Source: Corynebacterium pseudopelargi (GTDB taxonomy: Bacteria; Actinomycetota; Actinomycetes; Mycobacteriales; Mycobacteriaceae). From it: DNA of 64,000 nt. This document shows positions 10,806-20,354 of the stretch, one piece after another. The translations under genes were made by a program, and so were the position numbers. The notes under the pieces were generated by a model. The model was not told the DNA's origin and did not search any database. It saw only the letters and a program-made list of their open reading frames with translations. Location: NCBI RefSeq assembly GCF_003814005.1, contig NZ_CP033898.1, forward strand, positions 1,426,001 to 1,490,000, given 5' to 3'. Position 1 is the first letter of the stretch, and every line of letters starts with the position of its first letter.

Positions 10806-11458
10806 TAGCGCTGCTTGACCTCGACGCTGGTGCCAAGCACCTCTTCGATGCGCGCTGCGCTGATGGATCCTTCACGCAAGACCTTCGGCGTGGCACCGGA
10901 GACATCCACAATCGTGGATGCCTGCCCCACCGGGGTCTCTCCCCCATTGAGGTAGACGCTGACGGCATCGCCGAGCTGTTGCTTGGCGGCGATCGCCGTC
11001 TTAGGTGGCGTATTGCCGGTGATATTGGCACTCGATACTGCCATCGGCCCAGTCTCGCGCAGCAGCTCAATGGCGATAGGGTGCAAAGGCATGCGCAGTA
11101 ACACGGTGCCTCGGGTATCGCCTAAGTTCCAAGGCAGGCTCGGAGCTTGGGAAACGACGATGCTTAAGGCACCGGGCCAGAATGCCTCGATGAGCGTTTC
11201 CAGGCGGTGATCAAAGTTGTGCACCAATCCCCGTGCGGTGTCCCAGCTTCCCACCAGAACGGGCACCGGCATATCCGGGCCGCGTTTTTTGGTGGCTAAG
11301 AGGTTGGCTACCGCCTGGTTATTGAAGGCATCACAGCCGAGTCCATACAGCGTATCGGTGGGTAGGACCACCAAACGCCCGTCGGCTACGGCCGCCTGGG
11401 CTGCTTTGATGCCGGCCTGGCGGGTGGCGCTATTGCTGCAATCGAAGATTCTGCTCAC
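10805..11458 (-). CDS. Threonylcarbamoyl-AMP synthase (Sua5/YrdC/TsaC)
   Basis: This enzyme makes threonylcarbamoyl-AMP from threonine, bicarbonate and ATP, the precursor of the t6A modification at position 37 of tRNAs reading ANN codons. The 217-residue protein has the conserved VVLPTDTLYGLGCDA segment, the KKRGPDMPVPVLV segment and SSANITGNTPP. It is the YrdC domain alone without the extra Sua5 domain of some relatives. The start is GTG at 11458, overlapping the prmC stop as GTGA. Its place between prmC and wecA is conserved in corynebacteria. Confidence 0.95.
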   Translation of the reverse strand: MSRIFDCSNSATRQAGIKAAQAAVADGRLVVLPTDTLYGLGCDAFNNQAVANLLATKKRGPDMPVPVLVGSWDTARGLVHNFDHRLETLIEAFWPGALSIVVSQAPSLPWNLGDTRGTVLLRMPLHPIAIELLRETGPMAVSSANITGNTPPKTAIAAKQQLGDAVSVYLNGGETPVGQASTIVDVSGATPKVLREGSISAARIEEVLGTSVEVKQR

Positions 11459-12315
11459 GAGTGTCCATTCAAAATTGTGCTAGTGCGTTGGCTTAGTTTA
11501 CTCCCGGTGACAAAACGTGCTCGACCGGTGAAATCTTTTAATACGCGAATGTCTGAGAAACCGGCTTGAGCAAAGGCCTCCTGCACGAGGGCGGAGGTGG
11601 CATCGTCATGTTCTACACCTATAACTCCACCATCTTTGAGCAGCCTAAACGCCACTGCAAGCAGGCGCGGAATCAGCGCCATTCCGTCCTTGCCACCAAA
11701 AACAGCCTCGTGGGGATCAAAATACACCTCGGGTGACAGATCCTTGGTTTCTGGAACATAGGGTGGGTTGCTCACCACCACATCTACCGATTGTTCTAGG
11801 TGTGAAAGCCCAGCGAGGTGTTCGAGATCTCCCGCATCGCCCTGGATAAGGTGCACTGCCGACGGGAGGTTGCGCTTGGCATAAGCCTTTGCCTCTACAG
11901 AGCGCTCCACGGCCCACACCTGTGCATCGCAGTAGTGGGCAATATATGCCGCAAGAGCACCTGAGCCGGTGCAAAAGTCCACTACGGTGGCAGCAGGTGG
12001 GGTGTGCTTGACTGCCCAATCTGCAAGCACCTCAGTTTCTGGCCGCGGGATAAAAACGCCAGGGCCTACCTTGAGTTCCAAGGGACCAAAGGGGGCATGG
12101 CCGAGGATGTATTGCAGTGGTTCGCGAGCTTTTCTGCGCTCAACGGCCTCCCAAAACCCCTGCGGAATTGGCTCGTTGAGGTGGAAATGCAATTCCAGCG
12201 TGCTGCATGCGAGCAGATCGGATGCGATCAGTTTGGCGTCGACAAGCGGAGAGGCCACCCCTGCTTGCGCAAGAATGGCCTCGGCCTGACGCAGCGCTTG
12301 AGCTAGATGCGTCAC
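11455..12315 (-). CDS. prmC: Release factor glutamine methyltransferase PrmC
   Basis: PrmC methylates the Gln of the GGQ motif in peptide-chain release factors, raising their activity. It has 286 residues: an N-terminal helical substrate-binding domain and a Rossmann methyltransferase domain with VVDFCTGSGALAAYIA for SAM binding. The active-site NPPY is in VVSNPPYVPET. It lies eight bases downstream of prfA, which encodes its substrate RF1, so the enzyme and its target share a transcript. The start is a GTG at 12315. Confidence 0.97.
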   Translation of the reverse strand: MTHLAQALRQAEAILAQAGVASPLVDAKLIASDLLACSTLELHFHLNEPIPQGFWEAVERRKAREPLQYILGHAPFGPLELKVGPGVFIPRPETEVLADWAVKHTPPAATVVDFCTGSGALAAYIAHYCDAQVWAVERSVEAKAYAKRNLPSAVHLIQGDAGDLEHLAGLSHLEQSVDVVVSNPPYVPETKDLSPEVYFDPHEAVFGGKDGMALIPRLLAVAFRLLKDGGVIGVEHDDATSALVQEAFAQAGFSDIRVLKDFTGRARFVTGSKLSQRTSTILNGHS

Positions 12316-12323
12316 TGTGATGG

Positions 12324-13397
12324 TTACTCCGCTTCTAAACGTTCTGCTCGTTCAGCCGCCTGGAGTGCGGTGAACAGATCGTCCAAGTCGCCGCCGAGCA
12401 CCGAGTCAAGGTTATTGGCTTTAAAACCAATGCGGTGATCGGTGATGCGGTTTTCCGGCCAGTTATAGGTGCGGATGCGTTCCGAGCGATCCATGGTGCG
12501 GATCTGGGCTGCGCGGCCTTCTGCGGCCTCGGCGTTGGCTTCCTCTTCTGCAATAGCCTGCAAACGAGCAGCCAGCACCTGCATGGCGCGAGCCTTATTT
12601 TGGATCTGCGAACGTTCCTTCTGGCAGGTCACCACCAAGCCGGTAGGCAGGTGGGTGATGCGCACAGCGGAGTCGGTGGTGTTCACGCCCTGGCCGCCCT
12701 TGCCCGAAGAACGGTAGACGTCGATGCGCAGATCCTTTTCGTCGATCTCGACCTCGCCGACCTCGTCAGGTTCGGGGTACACCAGCACACCGGCGGCAGA
12801 GGTTTGGATACGCCCCTGCGACTCGGTGACTGGCACACGCTGCACGCGGTGCACACCACCTTCGAACTTGAACACACTCCACGCACCATCGCGGGAGGGT
12901 TGCTTGGAGCGGATAGAAAGCGTCATGTCTTTCACACCACCCAAATCCGACTCCGAAAGGCCGAGCACTTCCATGCTAAACCCGTGCTTATCGGCATAAC
13001 GCTGGTACATGCGCACCAATTCGCCTGCAAAGAGGGCAGCCTCTTCGCCACCTGCGCCGGCTTTGACTTCCATGACGATGTCGTCGCCATCGTGAGGATC
13101 GCGCGGGGCAAGCAGATCAGCGAGCTGCTCTTCGAGATTGACAATCTCGCCTTCGAGGCGCTGGGCTTCTTCCTTAAACTCAGCGTCTTCATGAGCCATC
13201 TCGGCTGCGGCCTCGTGATCCTCACGAGCCTGCACCAATTGGTTATTCACATTGATAATCGGCTGCAGCTCGGAGTATCGCTTGGACAGCTTACGAAACA
13301 GCGCCTGGTCGCCCATGGTTTCTGGGTCGGCCATTTGCATCTCTATGCCCTGGTACTCGGCGACGATATCGTCAACCGCCGATACTTGGTTTGCCAC
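12324..13397 (-). CDS. prfA: Peptide chain release factor 1
   Basis: RF1 reads UAA and UAG stop codons and triggers peptide release. The 357-residue protein has the GGQ motif in [17 protein letters not shown] and the [15 protein letters not shown] segment on the way into it. The stop-codon recognition PXT-type region precedes these. It starts at a GTG with an AGGAG ribosome site 10 bases upstream and is only seven bases after the rho stop codon. The run rho-prfA-prmC joins two termination processes, transcriptional and translational, in one operon. Confidence 0.98.
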   Translation of the reverse strand: MANQVSAVDDIVAEYQGIEMQMADPETMGDQALFRKLSKRYSELQPIINVNNQLVQAREDHEAAAEMAHEDAEFKEEAQRLEGEIVNLEEQLADLLAPRDPHDGDDIVMEVKAGAGGEEAALFAGELVRMYQRYADKHGFSMEVLGLSESDLGGVKDMTLSIRSKQPSRDGAWSVFKFEGGVHRVQRVPVTESQGRIQTSAAGVLVYPEPDEVGEVEIDEKDLRIDVYRSSGKGGQGVNTTDSAVRITHLPTGLVVTCQKERSQIQNKARAMQVLAARLQAIAEEEANAEAAEGRAAQIRTMDRSERIRTYNWPENRITDHRIGFKANNLDSVLGGDLDDLFTALQAAERAERLEAE

Positions 13398-13404
13398 GTG
13401 GGAA

Positions 13405-15483
13405 TTACTCCTCTTCCGAATCTGCAGCCATTGGTGCAGAAGACATCACCTGCATGAGGAATTCCCCATTGTTGCGCGTCTTCTTCAACTGCTTGATCAG
13501 CAAATCGATAGCCGCTTGAGAATCCAAGGCCGAAAGGATCCGGCGCAGCTTGTGCATGACACGAGCTTCCTCTGGAGGCAGCAGCAGCTCATCTTTACGA
13601 GTACCCGATGGGTTGACATCCACAGCCGGGAACACGCGACGCTCGGAGATCTTACGATCGAGCTTGAGCTCGGCATTGCCGGTGCCCTTGAACTCTTCAA
13701 AGATCACCGTATCGCCAGCGGAACCGGTCTCCACCATCGCGGTGGCGATGATGGTAAGCGAACCGCCGTTTTCAATGTTGCGGGCAGCACCAAGGAAACG
13801 CTTTGGCGGATACAGCGCATTGGAGTCCACACCACCGGAAAGGATGCGGCCAGACGCCGGGGAGCTGTTGTTATACGCACGGCCAAGGCGAGTGATGGAA
13901 TCAAGCAGCACCACCACATCGAGGCCTTGTTCCACCAGGCGCTTTGCACGCTCGATGGCCAATTCGGCCACGGCGGTGTGCTCGCTCGGTGGGCGATCGA
14001 AGGTAGAGGCAATCACCTCACCCTTGACGCTGCGCTGCATATCGGTAACTTCTTCGGGGCGCTCGTCTACCAACACCACCATGAGGTAGCACTCAGGGTT
14101 GTTGGTAGCAATAGCATTGGCCACGTTTTGCAGAATGGTCGTCTTACCTGCCTTCGGCGGGGAGACGATCAAAGCGCGCTGGCCTTTACCGATGGGCATA
14201 ATCAGATCGATCACGCGAGTGGTGAGGATCTTCGGGTCCGTTTCCAAACGCAGACGCTGGTTCGGATACAGCGGGGTGAGCTTAGAAAACTGCGGGCGCT
14301 GCTTGGCCTCTTCTACCCCAACACCGTTGACGGATTCCACGCGCACCAGCGGGTTGTACTTCTGGCGGTTGCGCCCACGGCCACCCTGATCGTTATTGGC
14401 ACGAGCCTTACCGATGATTGCATCGCCGGCGCGCAGACCGAAGCGGCGCACCATCTGGCCATTGACGTAGACATCGGCAGGACCTGCGTGATAGCCGGTG
14501 GTGCGGATGAACGCCACGTTGTTATCCACAATGTCGAGGATGCCGGCTACGTCCAGGAGCTGCTCATCGTCGCGGCCCTGGTTGTTGTTTTGCTGGGCAT
14601 CGCCGCGGTTTTCGTTGCGGTTATCCTCACGGCCACGGCGGTTGCGGCGGTTACGACGATTGCCTCGCTCGTTGTTCTCGCCGCGGTCGTTGCGGTCGTT
14701 GCGGTCGTTACGATCACCGCGGTCGTTGCGATCATTGCGGTCGTTGCGGTCGTTGTTGCGCTCGCCGCGGTCATTGCGATCATTGTTGCGGCCGCCGCGC
14801 TTCTCGCGCTTATCGTGCTCGGAGTCTTCGTCCTGGCGCTGGTCTTGGCGCTGGTCGCGATCTACATCCTGCTGTTGGTTGTTATCGCGATCATCGCGCT
14901 GCTCACGGCGTGCTCGGTTGCGGCGCGCACGGCGGGCAGCGGAACGAGATTCATAGCGCTCATTTTCTTCGCGCTCTGCGTTGTTGTCCTTAGAATCGCG
15001 ATCCTTGGAGTCGCGGTCCTTAGAGTCGCGGTCCTTAGAGTCGCGGTCCTTGGAGTCCTGAGCGTCCTTAGCGTCCTTGGAGTCCTTGGAGCGATCCTCG
15101 GCGCTGTCGTGTTCTGCGGGATCAACCTGTGCTGTGCGCACTGCACGACGGCGGCGCTTGGGCTGGTGATCTTCTTCTGCCTGCTCGGCAGCCTTGTGCT
15201 TTGAGCCCTCTTGTTGCTGCACATCCCCCTCGGATGCAGCTTCTTGGGCGGCGGAAGCGTTGTTCTTAGACGAAGCCTTCTTGGCCTTCGCCTGAGATTT
15301 AGCGCCGGCTGCGGCTGGCTTATCTCCTGCTTGTGCACCGCTGATGGCGGCGATCAGATCGCCTTTGCGCAGTGCGGAAGTCCCCCTGAGGCCCAGTTCG
15401 CTGGCGAGTTTGCGCAGCTCGGGCAGGCGGAGAGCCGCCAAGTTTCTGTCTTGGCGAGGTGCGCCTTGATCTGTTTGGCTCAC
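13405..15483 (-). CDS. rho: Transcription termination factor Rho with long disordered insert
   Basis: Rho is the hexameric RNA helicase that ends many transcripts. The 692-residue protein is much longer than the roughly 420 residues of Escherichia coli Rho. An N-terminal helical Rho_N segment (about residues 15-50) is followed by a low-complexity region (about 60-300) made of Lys, Asp, Arg, Asn and Glu, including repeated DRDSK and NDRNDR units. The RNA-binding domain follows with [12 protein letters not shown], then the P-loop SPPKAGKTT and the rest of the ATPase core. Such inserts are known in actinobacterial Rho and add RNA binding. The start is GTG at 15483 with an AGGA site six bases upstream. 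Confidence 0.97.
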   Translation of the reverse strand: MSQTDQGAPRQDRNLAALRLPELRKLASELGLRGTSALRKGDLIAAISGAQAGDKPAAAGAKSQAKAKKASSKNNASAAQEAASEGDVQQQEGSKHKAAEQAEEDHQPKRRRRAVRTAQVDPAEHDSAEDRSKDSKDAKDAQDSKDRDSKDRDSKDRDSKDRDSKDNNAEREENERYESRSAARRARRNRARREQRDDRDNNQQQDVDRDQRQDQRQDEDSEHDKREKRGGRNNDRNDRGERNNDRNDRNDRNDRGDRNDRNDRNDRGENNERGNRRNRRNRRGREDNRNENRGDAQQNNNQGRDDEQLLDVAGILDIVDNNVAFIRTTGYHAGPADVYVNGQMVRRFGLRAGDAIIGKARANNDQGGRGRNRQKYNPLVRVESVNGVGVEEAKQRPQFSKLTPLYPNQRLRLETDPKILTTRVIDLIMPIGKGQRALIVSPPKAGKTTILQNVANAIATNNPECYLMVVLVDERPEEVTDMQRSVKGEVIASTFDRPPSEHTAVAELAIERAKRLVEQGLDVVVLLDSITRLGRAYNNSSPASGRILSGGVDSNALYPPKRFLGAARNIENGGSLTIIATAMVETGSAGDTVIFEEFKGTGNAELKLDRKISERRVFPAVDVNPSGTRKDELLLPPEEARVMHKLRRILSALDSQAAIDLLIKQLKKTRNNGEFLMQVMSSAPMAADSEEE
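14988..15060 (-). repeat. 15-bp in-frame tandem repeat inside rho
   Basis: Near-identical 15-base units encoding the pentapeptide DRDSK repeat about five times. Because the period is a multiple of three, copy changes keep the reading frame. A second, less regular set coding for Asn-Asp-Arg units runs through about 14640-14800. Confidence 0.75.
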
Positions 15484-15980
15484 AGATTTCCTTTCGTCGC
15501 TGCTCGTCGAGTTTTTTCACACCATTGGGCAGAATTTTTTCGCCGCAACAATGTAATACGCCTGATTACGAGCATGCCGTGTGGTTATTTCCCGGTTTCC
15601 GGTATGCCACCGGATCTCGGTATGTAAAAACTCCTACTGCCTTCGGCTGCATTTCGAGCCCGGCGTGCCGCAAGCCGCGATCACAAGCGCTATGCACAAG
15701 GCTTGGAGTGCGGGGCGGTTGGCGTCGAAACGCTAGAAAATGTCGAGGTTGTAGCAGTGCCGCTCCAAACAAGAAAACTTGCCTGGGCGAGAATCTTGGT
15801 TGAACTTCGCGCTCACTATGACAAGGAGCTGACAAAGAGCTTGCCTTTGATGGTGGAAGTTCTTGGTTGAGTGTATCGCAAGTTTTCTTCACGCGCGATC
15901 CGCCACGCGCCGCCGCGCGCAACCTTCACGCCCCACCCGCGCGTACCGGCTCGCAACTTCTAAGCACTAGGGTTAGGTAC
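15484..15980. promoter_or_regulatory. Divergent region between rho and the acyl-CoA ligase
   Basis: About 500 bases without a convincing gene. The rho side has a ribosome site and an A/T-rich stretch suited to a promoter, with an inverted repeat GTAAT...ATTAC near 15555-15572. A plus-strand frame without a usable start runs to TGA at 15868-15870 and a minus-strand frame covers 15566-15922; neither resembles a known family. Part of this stretch is probably the rho leader, because rho genes commonly regulate themselves by early termination, but no structure here proves that. Confidence 0.5.
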
Positions 15981-17720
15981 ATGCACAGCACGATGCAGGA
16001 ACTGCCTTTAAACCTCCAACGCATTTTAAGCTATGGCGCCAGTGTGCACGCCGGCACTGCCATTAGCACCTTTGAAGGGGAAGTTCCCCAGGAAACCAGT
16101 TTTGGCGAGGTTGCCGCCCGGGCAGCGGCGCTGGCGCATGCATTACGCGATGAGCTTGGGATTCGTGGCGATCAGCGCGTGGCAAGTCTTATGTATAACT
16201 GCAATGAGCACTTAGAAACGCTCTTCGCCGTCGCATGCATGGGTGCGGTGTTTAATCCGCTGAATAAGCAGCTCATGAATGACCAGATCCGCCACATTAT
16301 TAATCACGCTGAGGATGAGGTGATTGTGGCCGACCAGCGTTTGGCTAAACAGCTCGGCGCGGTCTTGGAGGAAGGCTGCCCCTTGGTGCGTGCCGTGGTG
16401 TTTATTGGCCGGTCCGACATTAGCCAGGCAGCGGCCCATATTCCTGAACATATTCGCTGCTATAGCTATGAATCGCTTCTCGACGGCCGAAGCACCGTCT
16501 ACCACTGGCCCGTGCTGGAAGAAACCACCGCAGCGGTGATCTGCTATTCCACCGGCACCACCGGCGCACCAAAGGGCGTGGCATATTCGCACCGTGCCTT
16601 GTATTTGCAGGCAATGAACTTGCGCACCACCGACTCACTGGCAGTAGCCCACGGCCAATCCTTTTTATGCTGCGTGCCGATCTATCACATCTTGAGCTGG
16701 TGTGTGCCCATCGCTGCCTTCATGTCTGGCACGCCGCTGATCTTCCCCGGCGCTGATGTCTCTGCGCCTTCCCTCGCGCACATGATCGCTACCTCGCACC
16801 CGCGCGTGGCTAATGGCGTGCCTACGCTGTGGATTCAGCTCATGGTGCATTACATGCGCAATGCCCCAGAGCGAATGAGTTTGCAGGAGATTTTCGTTGG
16901 CGGCTCCGCTGTACCGCCCATGCTGATCGATCTCTGGGAGGAGCGCTATGGCGTGGATGTCGTGCATGTGTGGGGTATGACAGAGACGCTTGCCATCGGC
17001 ACCGTTGCTCGCCCACCATCGGGCGTATCGGGTGAAACGCGCCGCGAATACCGTATTTCTCAAGGGCGCTTCCCCGCTTCTTTGGAATATCGCGTGGTCA
17101 ACGATGGCGAGGTGATGAGCTCTACCGACCGCAACCAAGGCGAGATCCAGGTGCGCGGCAATTGGGTCACAGGCTCCTACTACCAATCAGCCACTGAGGA
17201 ATCCGGCGGTATTGCTTCTACCTTCCGTACCCAGCAGGTAGATCATGCGCCCGAGCAATTTACTCCCGATGGTTGGTTGCGCACCGGCGACGTGGGTTCT
17301 GTTACCCGCGACGGCTTCCTTACCGTCAAGGATCGTGCCCGCGATGTGATTCGTTCCGGTGGCGAGTGGATCTATTCGGCCATGCTAGAAAACGCCATTA
17401 TGAATCAAACGGTGGTGGTAGAAGCTGCGGTGATTGGTTACCCGGACAGGAAGTGGGGCGAGCGCCCCCTGGCTGTGACCCGCCTGGTGGATGGCACTCC
17501 ACCTGATGCGAATACCGCTGAGCGTTTGCGCGATAAGCTGCGCGGAATGTTCCCGAGCTGGATGCTGCCGGAGTACTGGGCTTTTGTGAACTACATTGAT
17601 AAGACCTCTGTGGGTAAGTTTGACAAGATCGACCTGCGCGAGCATGTGGCGGCAGGTGACTTTGAGGTGATTGCCCTGCAAGGGCCAGGCTCAGATTCGC
17701 CCGAACCCACAGCCGGGTGA
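15981..17720 (+). CDS. AMP-forming fatty acid-CoA ligase
   Basis: The enzyme activates a carboxylic acid, probably a medium or long fatty acid, with ATP to an acyl-AMP and then to acyl-CoA. The 579-residue protein has the adenylate-forming P-loop YSTGTTGAPKGVAYSH near residue 190. It also has the VHVWGMTET motif, the GWLRTGDVG hinge motif with the ribose-binding Asp, the DVIRSGGEWI loop, and the C-terminal catalytic Lys in KTSVGKFDK. I chose ATG at 15981; the frame is open 114 bases upstream but those residues are not family-like, and a GGTTAGG stretch precedes this ATG. It is divergent from rho and followed after 94 bases by moaA. The substrate is not determined. Confidence 0.88.
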   Translation: MHSTMQELPLNLQRILSYGASVHAGTAISTFEGEVPQETSFGEVAARAAALAHALRDELGIRGDQRVASLMYNCNEHLETLFAVACMGAVFNPLNKQLMNDQIRHIINHAEDEVIVADQRLAKQLGAVLEEGCPLVRAVVFIGRSDISQAAAHIPEHIRCYSYESLLDGRSTVYHWPVLEETTAAVICYSTGTTGAPKGVAYSHRALYLQAMNLRTTDSLAVAHGQSFLCCVPIYHILSWCVPIAAFMSGTPLIFPGADVSAPSLAHMIATSHPRVANGVPTLWIQLMVHYMRNAPERMSLQEIFVGGSAVPPMLIDLWEERYGVDVVHVWGMTETLAIGTVARPPSGVSGETRREYRISQGRFPASLEYRVVNDGEVMSSTDRNQGEIQVRGNWVTGSYYQSATEESGGIASTFRTQQVDHAPEQFTPDGWLRTGDVGSVTRDGFLTVKDRARDVIRSGGEWIYSAMLENAIMNQTVVVEAAVIGYPDRKWGERPLAVTRLVDGTPPDANTAERLRDKLRGMFPSWMLPEYWAFVNYIDKTSVGKFDKIDLREHVAAGDFEVIALQGPGSDSPEPTAG

Positions 17721-17814
17721 TTTACTCCCGTTTTTACCGTAGAATATCGCTAGATTTCTTTTCAGGATCTCCAGTTTCTTATCAGCCGATTTGCCCGAAG
17801 GAGCACTGCCGGAA

Positions 17815-18906
17815 GTGACTATCTCACTGGCAATGCCAACGATTCGCCAAAGCAAGCCCTCAGGCGAGGCCTTGCTTGATGCTGGCGTGGGCGAATTGCG
17901 CGACCACACCGGGCGCGTGGCAAAAGACTTAAGAGTCTCGCTGACTGATCGCTGCAATTTGCGTTGCACCTACTGCATGCCAGAAGAAGGCATGGAGTGG
18001 ATCCCCACCGAGGAAGTGCTCAGCGATGAAGAAGTGATCCGCCTAATCCGCATCGGCGTGCAACGCCTGGGCATTGAGCAAGTGCGTTTTACCGGCGGCG
18101 AACCACTCCTGCGACGCTCCCTCGAGCACATCATTGCCGAGACTGCTGCATTAACCACGCGCACCAAACAAAAGCCCACCATCGCGCTTACCTCCAATGC
18201 CCTTGGCCTTGATAAACGCGCCGAGGCACTGGCTCACGCTGGGCTTGATCGAGTCAATCTATCCTTAGACACCCTCAATCCCCAGCGCTATAAGGCTTTG
18301 ACCCGGCGCGATCGTCTAGCAGACGCCATCAAAGGAATTGAGGCCGCCATCGATGCGGGCTTAAAGCCGGTGAAGATCAATACCGTGGTGATGAAGGGCG
18401 TGAATGAAGATGACGTGCTGCCCCTTGCGCGCTTTGCCCTTGAGCACCGCTGCCAGCTTCGCTTTATTGAGCAAATGCCCATTGGGCCTCGTGAGCAATG
18501 GCGCCGAGAAGACATGGTGACGGCCGAGGCCATCATTGCCACCTTGGGCACCGAGTTGTCCATGACCCCAAGCAGCAAGCCACGCGGCTCCGCCCCCGCG
18601 GCACTGTGGCAGGTGCAGGCAAAAGATGATGCGCAGCTTGTTGGAGAAATCGGTGTGATTGCCTCAGTCACGCACCCGTTTTGTGGCGATTGCGACCGCA
18701 CGAGGCTGACCACCGATGGCGCTATCCGCAACTGCCTGTTTGCCCATGCAGAAACCAGCCTGCGTGATTTGATGCGTGATGGTGCCTCCGATGCAGAACT
18801 CGCCGAGGCCTGGGCGCAGGCGATGTGGCCGAAGGCCTACGGCCATGGGATTAATGATCCCTCATTTGTGCAACCAGAGCGCACCATGTCTGCCATCGGC
18901 GGTTAG
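17815..18906 (+). CDS. moaA: GTP 3',8-cyclase MoaA
   Basis: MoaA is a radical SAM enzyme that, with MoaC, turns GTP into cyclic pyranopterin monophosphate, the first step of molybdenum-cofactor synthesis. Cys47, Cys51 and Cys54 in DRCNLRCTYCMP bind the SAM cluster. A second cluster is formed by the HPFCGDCDRTR Cys pair and the Cys of AIRNCL. The C-terminus ends in Gly-Gly, which is essential in MoaA. I chose GTG at 17815 because AAGGAG lies about 11 bases upstream; an ATG six codons later is the alternative. It begins a moaA-moeA-moaC-mobA run that serves nitrate reductase, whose genes are nearby. Confidence 0.96.
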   Translation: MTISLAMPTIRQSKPSGEALLDAGVGELRDHTGRVAKDLRVSLTDRCNLRCTYCMPEEGMEWIPTEEVLSDEEVIRLIRIGVQRLGIEQVRFTGGEPLLRRSLEHIIAETAALTTRTKQKPTIALTSNALGLDKRAEALAHAGLDRVNLSLDTLNPQRYKALTRRDRLADAIKGIEAAIDAGLKPVKINTVVMKGVNEDDVLPLARFALEHRCQLRFIEQMPIGPREQWRREDMVTAEAIIATLGTELSMTPSSKPRGSAPAALWQVQAKDDAQLVGEIGVIASVTHPFCGDCDRTRLTTDGAIRNCLFAHAETSLRDLMRDGASDAELAEAWAQAMWPKAYGHGINDPSFVQPERTMSAIGG

Positions 18907-18920
18907 GCTGGCACTGAGCC

Positions 18921-19021
18921 GGGCCAAACCAGCCGGGCCAAACCAGCCAGGCCGCGACCAGCAGGGCCAAACCGCCCAGGCCGCGCCCAGCAGGGCCAAA
19001 CCGCCCAGGCCGCGCCCAGCA
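18921..19021 (+). repeat. 29-bp tandem repeat between moaA and moeA
   Basis: Three 29-base units lie end to end at 18935-18963, 18964-18992 and 18993-19021. Units 2 and 3 are identical and unit 1 differs at a few positions. A 14-base partial copy precedes them at 18921-18934. The unit is GC-rich, and because 29 is not a multiple of three the frame shifts between copies, so it is not coding. It fills most of the 145-base gap before the moeA ribosome site. Confidence 0.92.
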
Positions 19022-19051
19022 GCAGCCCATTGAAATCGAGGAACCGCTTTT

Positions 19052-20311
19052 ATGTCTTGTGAACACGCCAGCTTCGATCGCAGCGTTGATGAGCACCGCG
19101 CCGCAGTCATCGACGGCCTTGAGCCACTGCCTACGCAACACATTCCCGTGGCCGCTGCTGCCGGGCGCGTGCTGGCTTGCGATGTGCAAGCGCAGTTGGC
19201 GGTGCCGCCTTTTAGCAATTCGGCAATGGATGGCTTTTTGGTCCATCGCGGTGATCTTCGGGGTGAGGCGCCTTGGGAATTCCCGGTGGTAGCCGACGTG
19301 CCAGCCGGTGCGGTGGCTCCCGCATTTGGCCGGGGTGAGGCATTAAGGATTATGACGGGCGCAGCCTGCGGCGAGCAGTGCGAGGATTATGTGGTGATCC
19401 CGGTAGAAGATACCGGTGCGTTCCCGGCTCAGCGCGAGATGCCCAAGCGCGTGCAGGTGCACGCCGCTCGCCCTGAACGCAGCCATATCAGGCGCCGCGG
19501 TGAAGACGCTGCCCAAGGCGAGGTGGTGTTAGAAGCTGGTACTGAGCTGGATGCCGGGGCGATTGCTGCCCTTACGTCCATCGGGGTGCTCGAGGTGGAG
19601 GTGCATGCCTTGCCGAGTGTGTGCGTGCTTTCTTCCGGCGATGAGCTTGCTGCTGCCGGCAGCCTTCCAGGGCCGGGTCAAATCCCGGATTCGAATCGCC
19701 CGATGATTGCCGAGGCCTGCCGCCGCATGGGCCTTAGTGTGACACAGCGCCATGTTGATGATGATCCTCAAGCCTTCGAGCAGGCGTTAGCAGAAGCTGC
19801 GGCGACCGCCGATGTGCTCATTACTACTGGTGGGGTTTCTGCTGGGGCCTTCGATGTTGTCAAGGAGGTGCTCGGTTCTAGCATGTGGTTTGGCCATGTG
19901 GCTATGCAGCCGGGCAAACCCCAAGGTGCGGGCATCTATCATTCGGGTAAGCGCCGCACGGTGGTGCTTTGCCTGCCTGGCAATCCCGTGAGCGCCTATG
20001 TGTCCTTCCTGCTGTTTGCCCGCCCTGTGCTGCAGCGCCTTCGCGGTGTTGGACCAAAGCGTTGCTTAGAGCTGTTGAGCGTACAAGCCCAAAGTGCTGC
20101 ACCCCTGCCTGCCAATGGAGCCCGCGAGCAGTTCATTCCCGCCTCGCTGCAGATGGATACCCAGCTTGTTGCCACACCTCGTTTGGCCAAGGGCGTGGGT
20201 TCGCATCGCGTTGCTTCTTTGGCAGATGTTCGAGGTGTAATTCGACGCGCCCCCAATCACAGCGCGGTGGACGTTGGCGATACTGTCGATGTGATCCTGT
20301 TTGACCTCTAG
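19052..20311 (+). CDS. moeA: Molybdopterin molybdenumtransferase MoeA
   Basis: MoeA inserts molybdate into adenylylated molybdopterin to give active Mo cofactor. The 419-residue protein has the N-terminal FSNSAMDGF motif near residue 55 and the MoCF-binding domain with SSGDEL, DSNRPMI and LITTGGVSAG. The PGKPQGAG and LPGNPVSAY segments follow, then a C-terminal beta domain. A GAGGAA ribosome site lies eight bases before the ATG. It follows moaA after a tandem-repeat spacer and is 43 bases before moaC, so the genes probably form an operon, although the repeat could affect read-through. Confidence 0.96.
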   Translation: MSCEHASFDRSVDEHRAAVIDGLEPLPTQHIPVAAAAGRVLACDVQAQLAVPPFSNSAMDGFLVHRGDLRGEAPWEFPVVADVPAGAVAPAFGRGEALRIMTGAACGEQCEDYVVIPVEDTGAFPAQREMPKRVQVHAARPERSHIRRRGEDAAQGEVVLEAGTELDAGAIAALTSIGVLEVEVHALPSVCVLSSGDELAAAGSLPGPGQIPDSNRPMIAEACRRMGLSVTQRHVDDDPQAFEQALAEAAATADVLITTGGVSAGAFDVVKEVLGSSMWFGHVAMQPGKPQGAGIYHSGKRRTVVLCLPGNPVSAYVSFLLFARPVLQRLRGVGPKRCLELLSVQAQSAAPLPANGAREQFIPASLQMDTQLVATPRLAKGVGSHRVASLADVRGVIRRAPNHSAVDVGDTVDVILFDL

Positions 20312-20354
20312 TGCTCTTTTACCCTGCTTTTAACGTTTCTTCGAGGAAGTATTC

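Noticed and set aside
13252..15204. 650-codon plus-strand open frame opposite rho
   Set aside because: It is antisense to rho and prfA. Its hydrophobic repeat-rich product mirrors the Arg-Asp codons of the disordered Rho insert, and Rho itself is certain.
15566..15922. 118-codon minus-strand frame upstream of rho
   Set aside because: No ribosome site, no family motif, and it lies in the expected rho leader.
18921..19021. Possible CRISPR array in the moaA-moeA gap
   Set aside because: The 29-base units are directly adjacent with no spacers, so this is a tandem repeat, and no cas genes are nearby.
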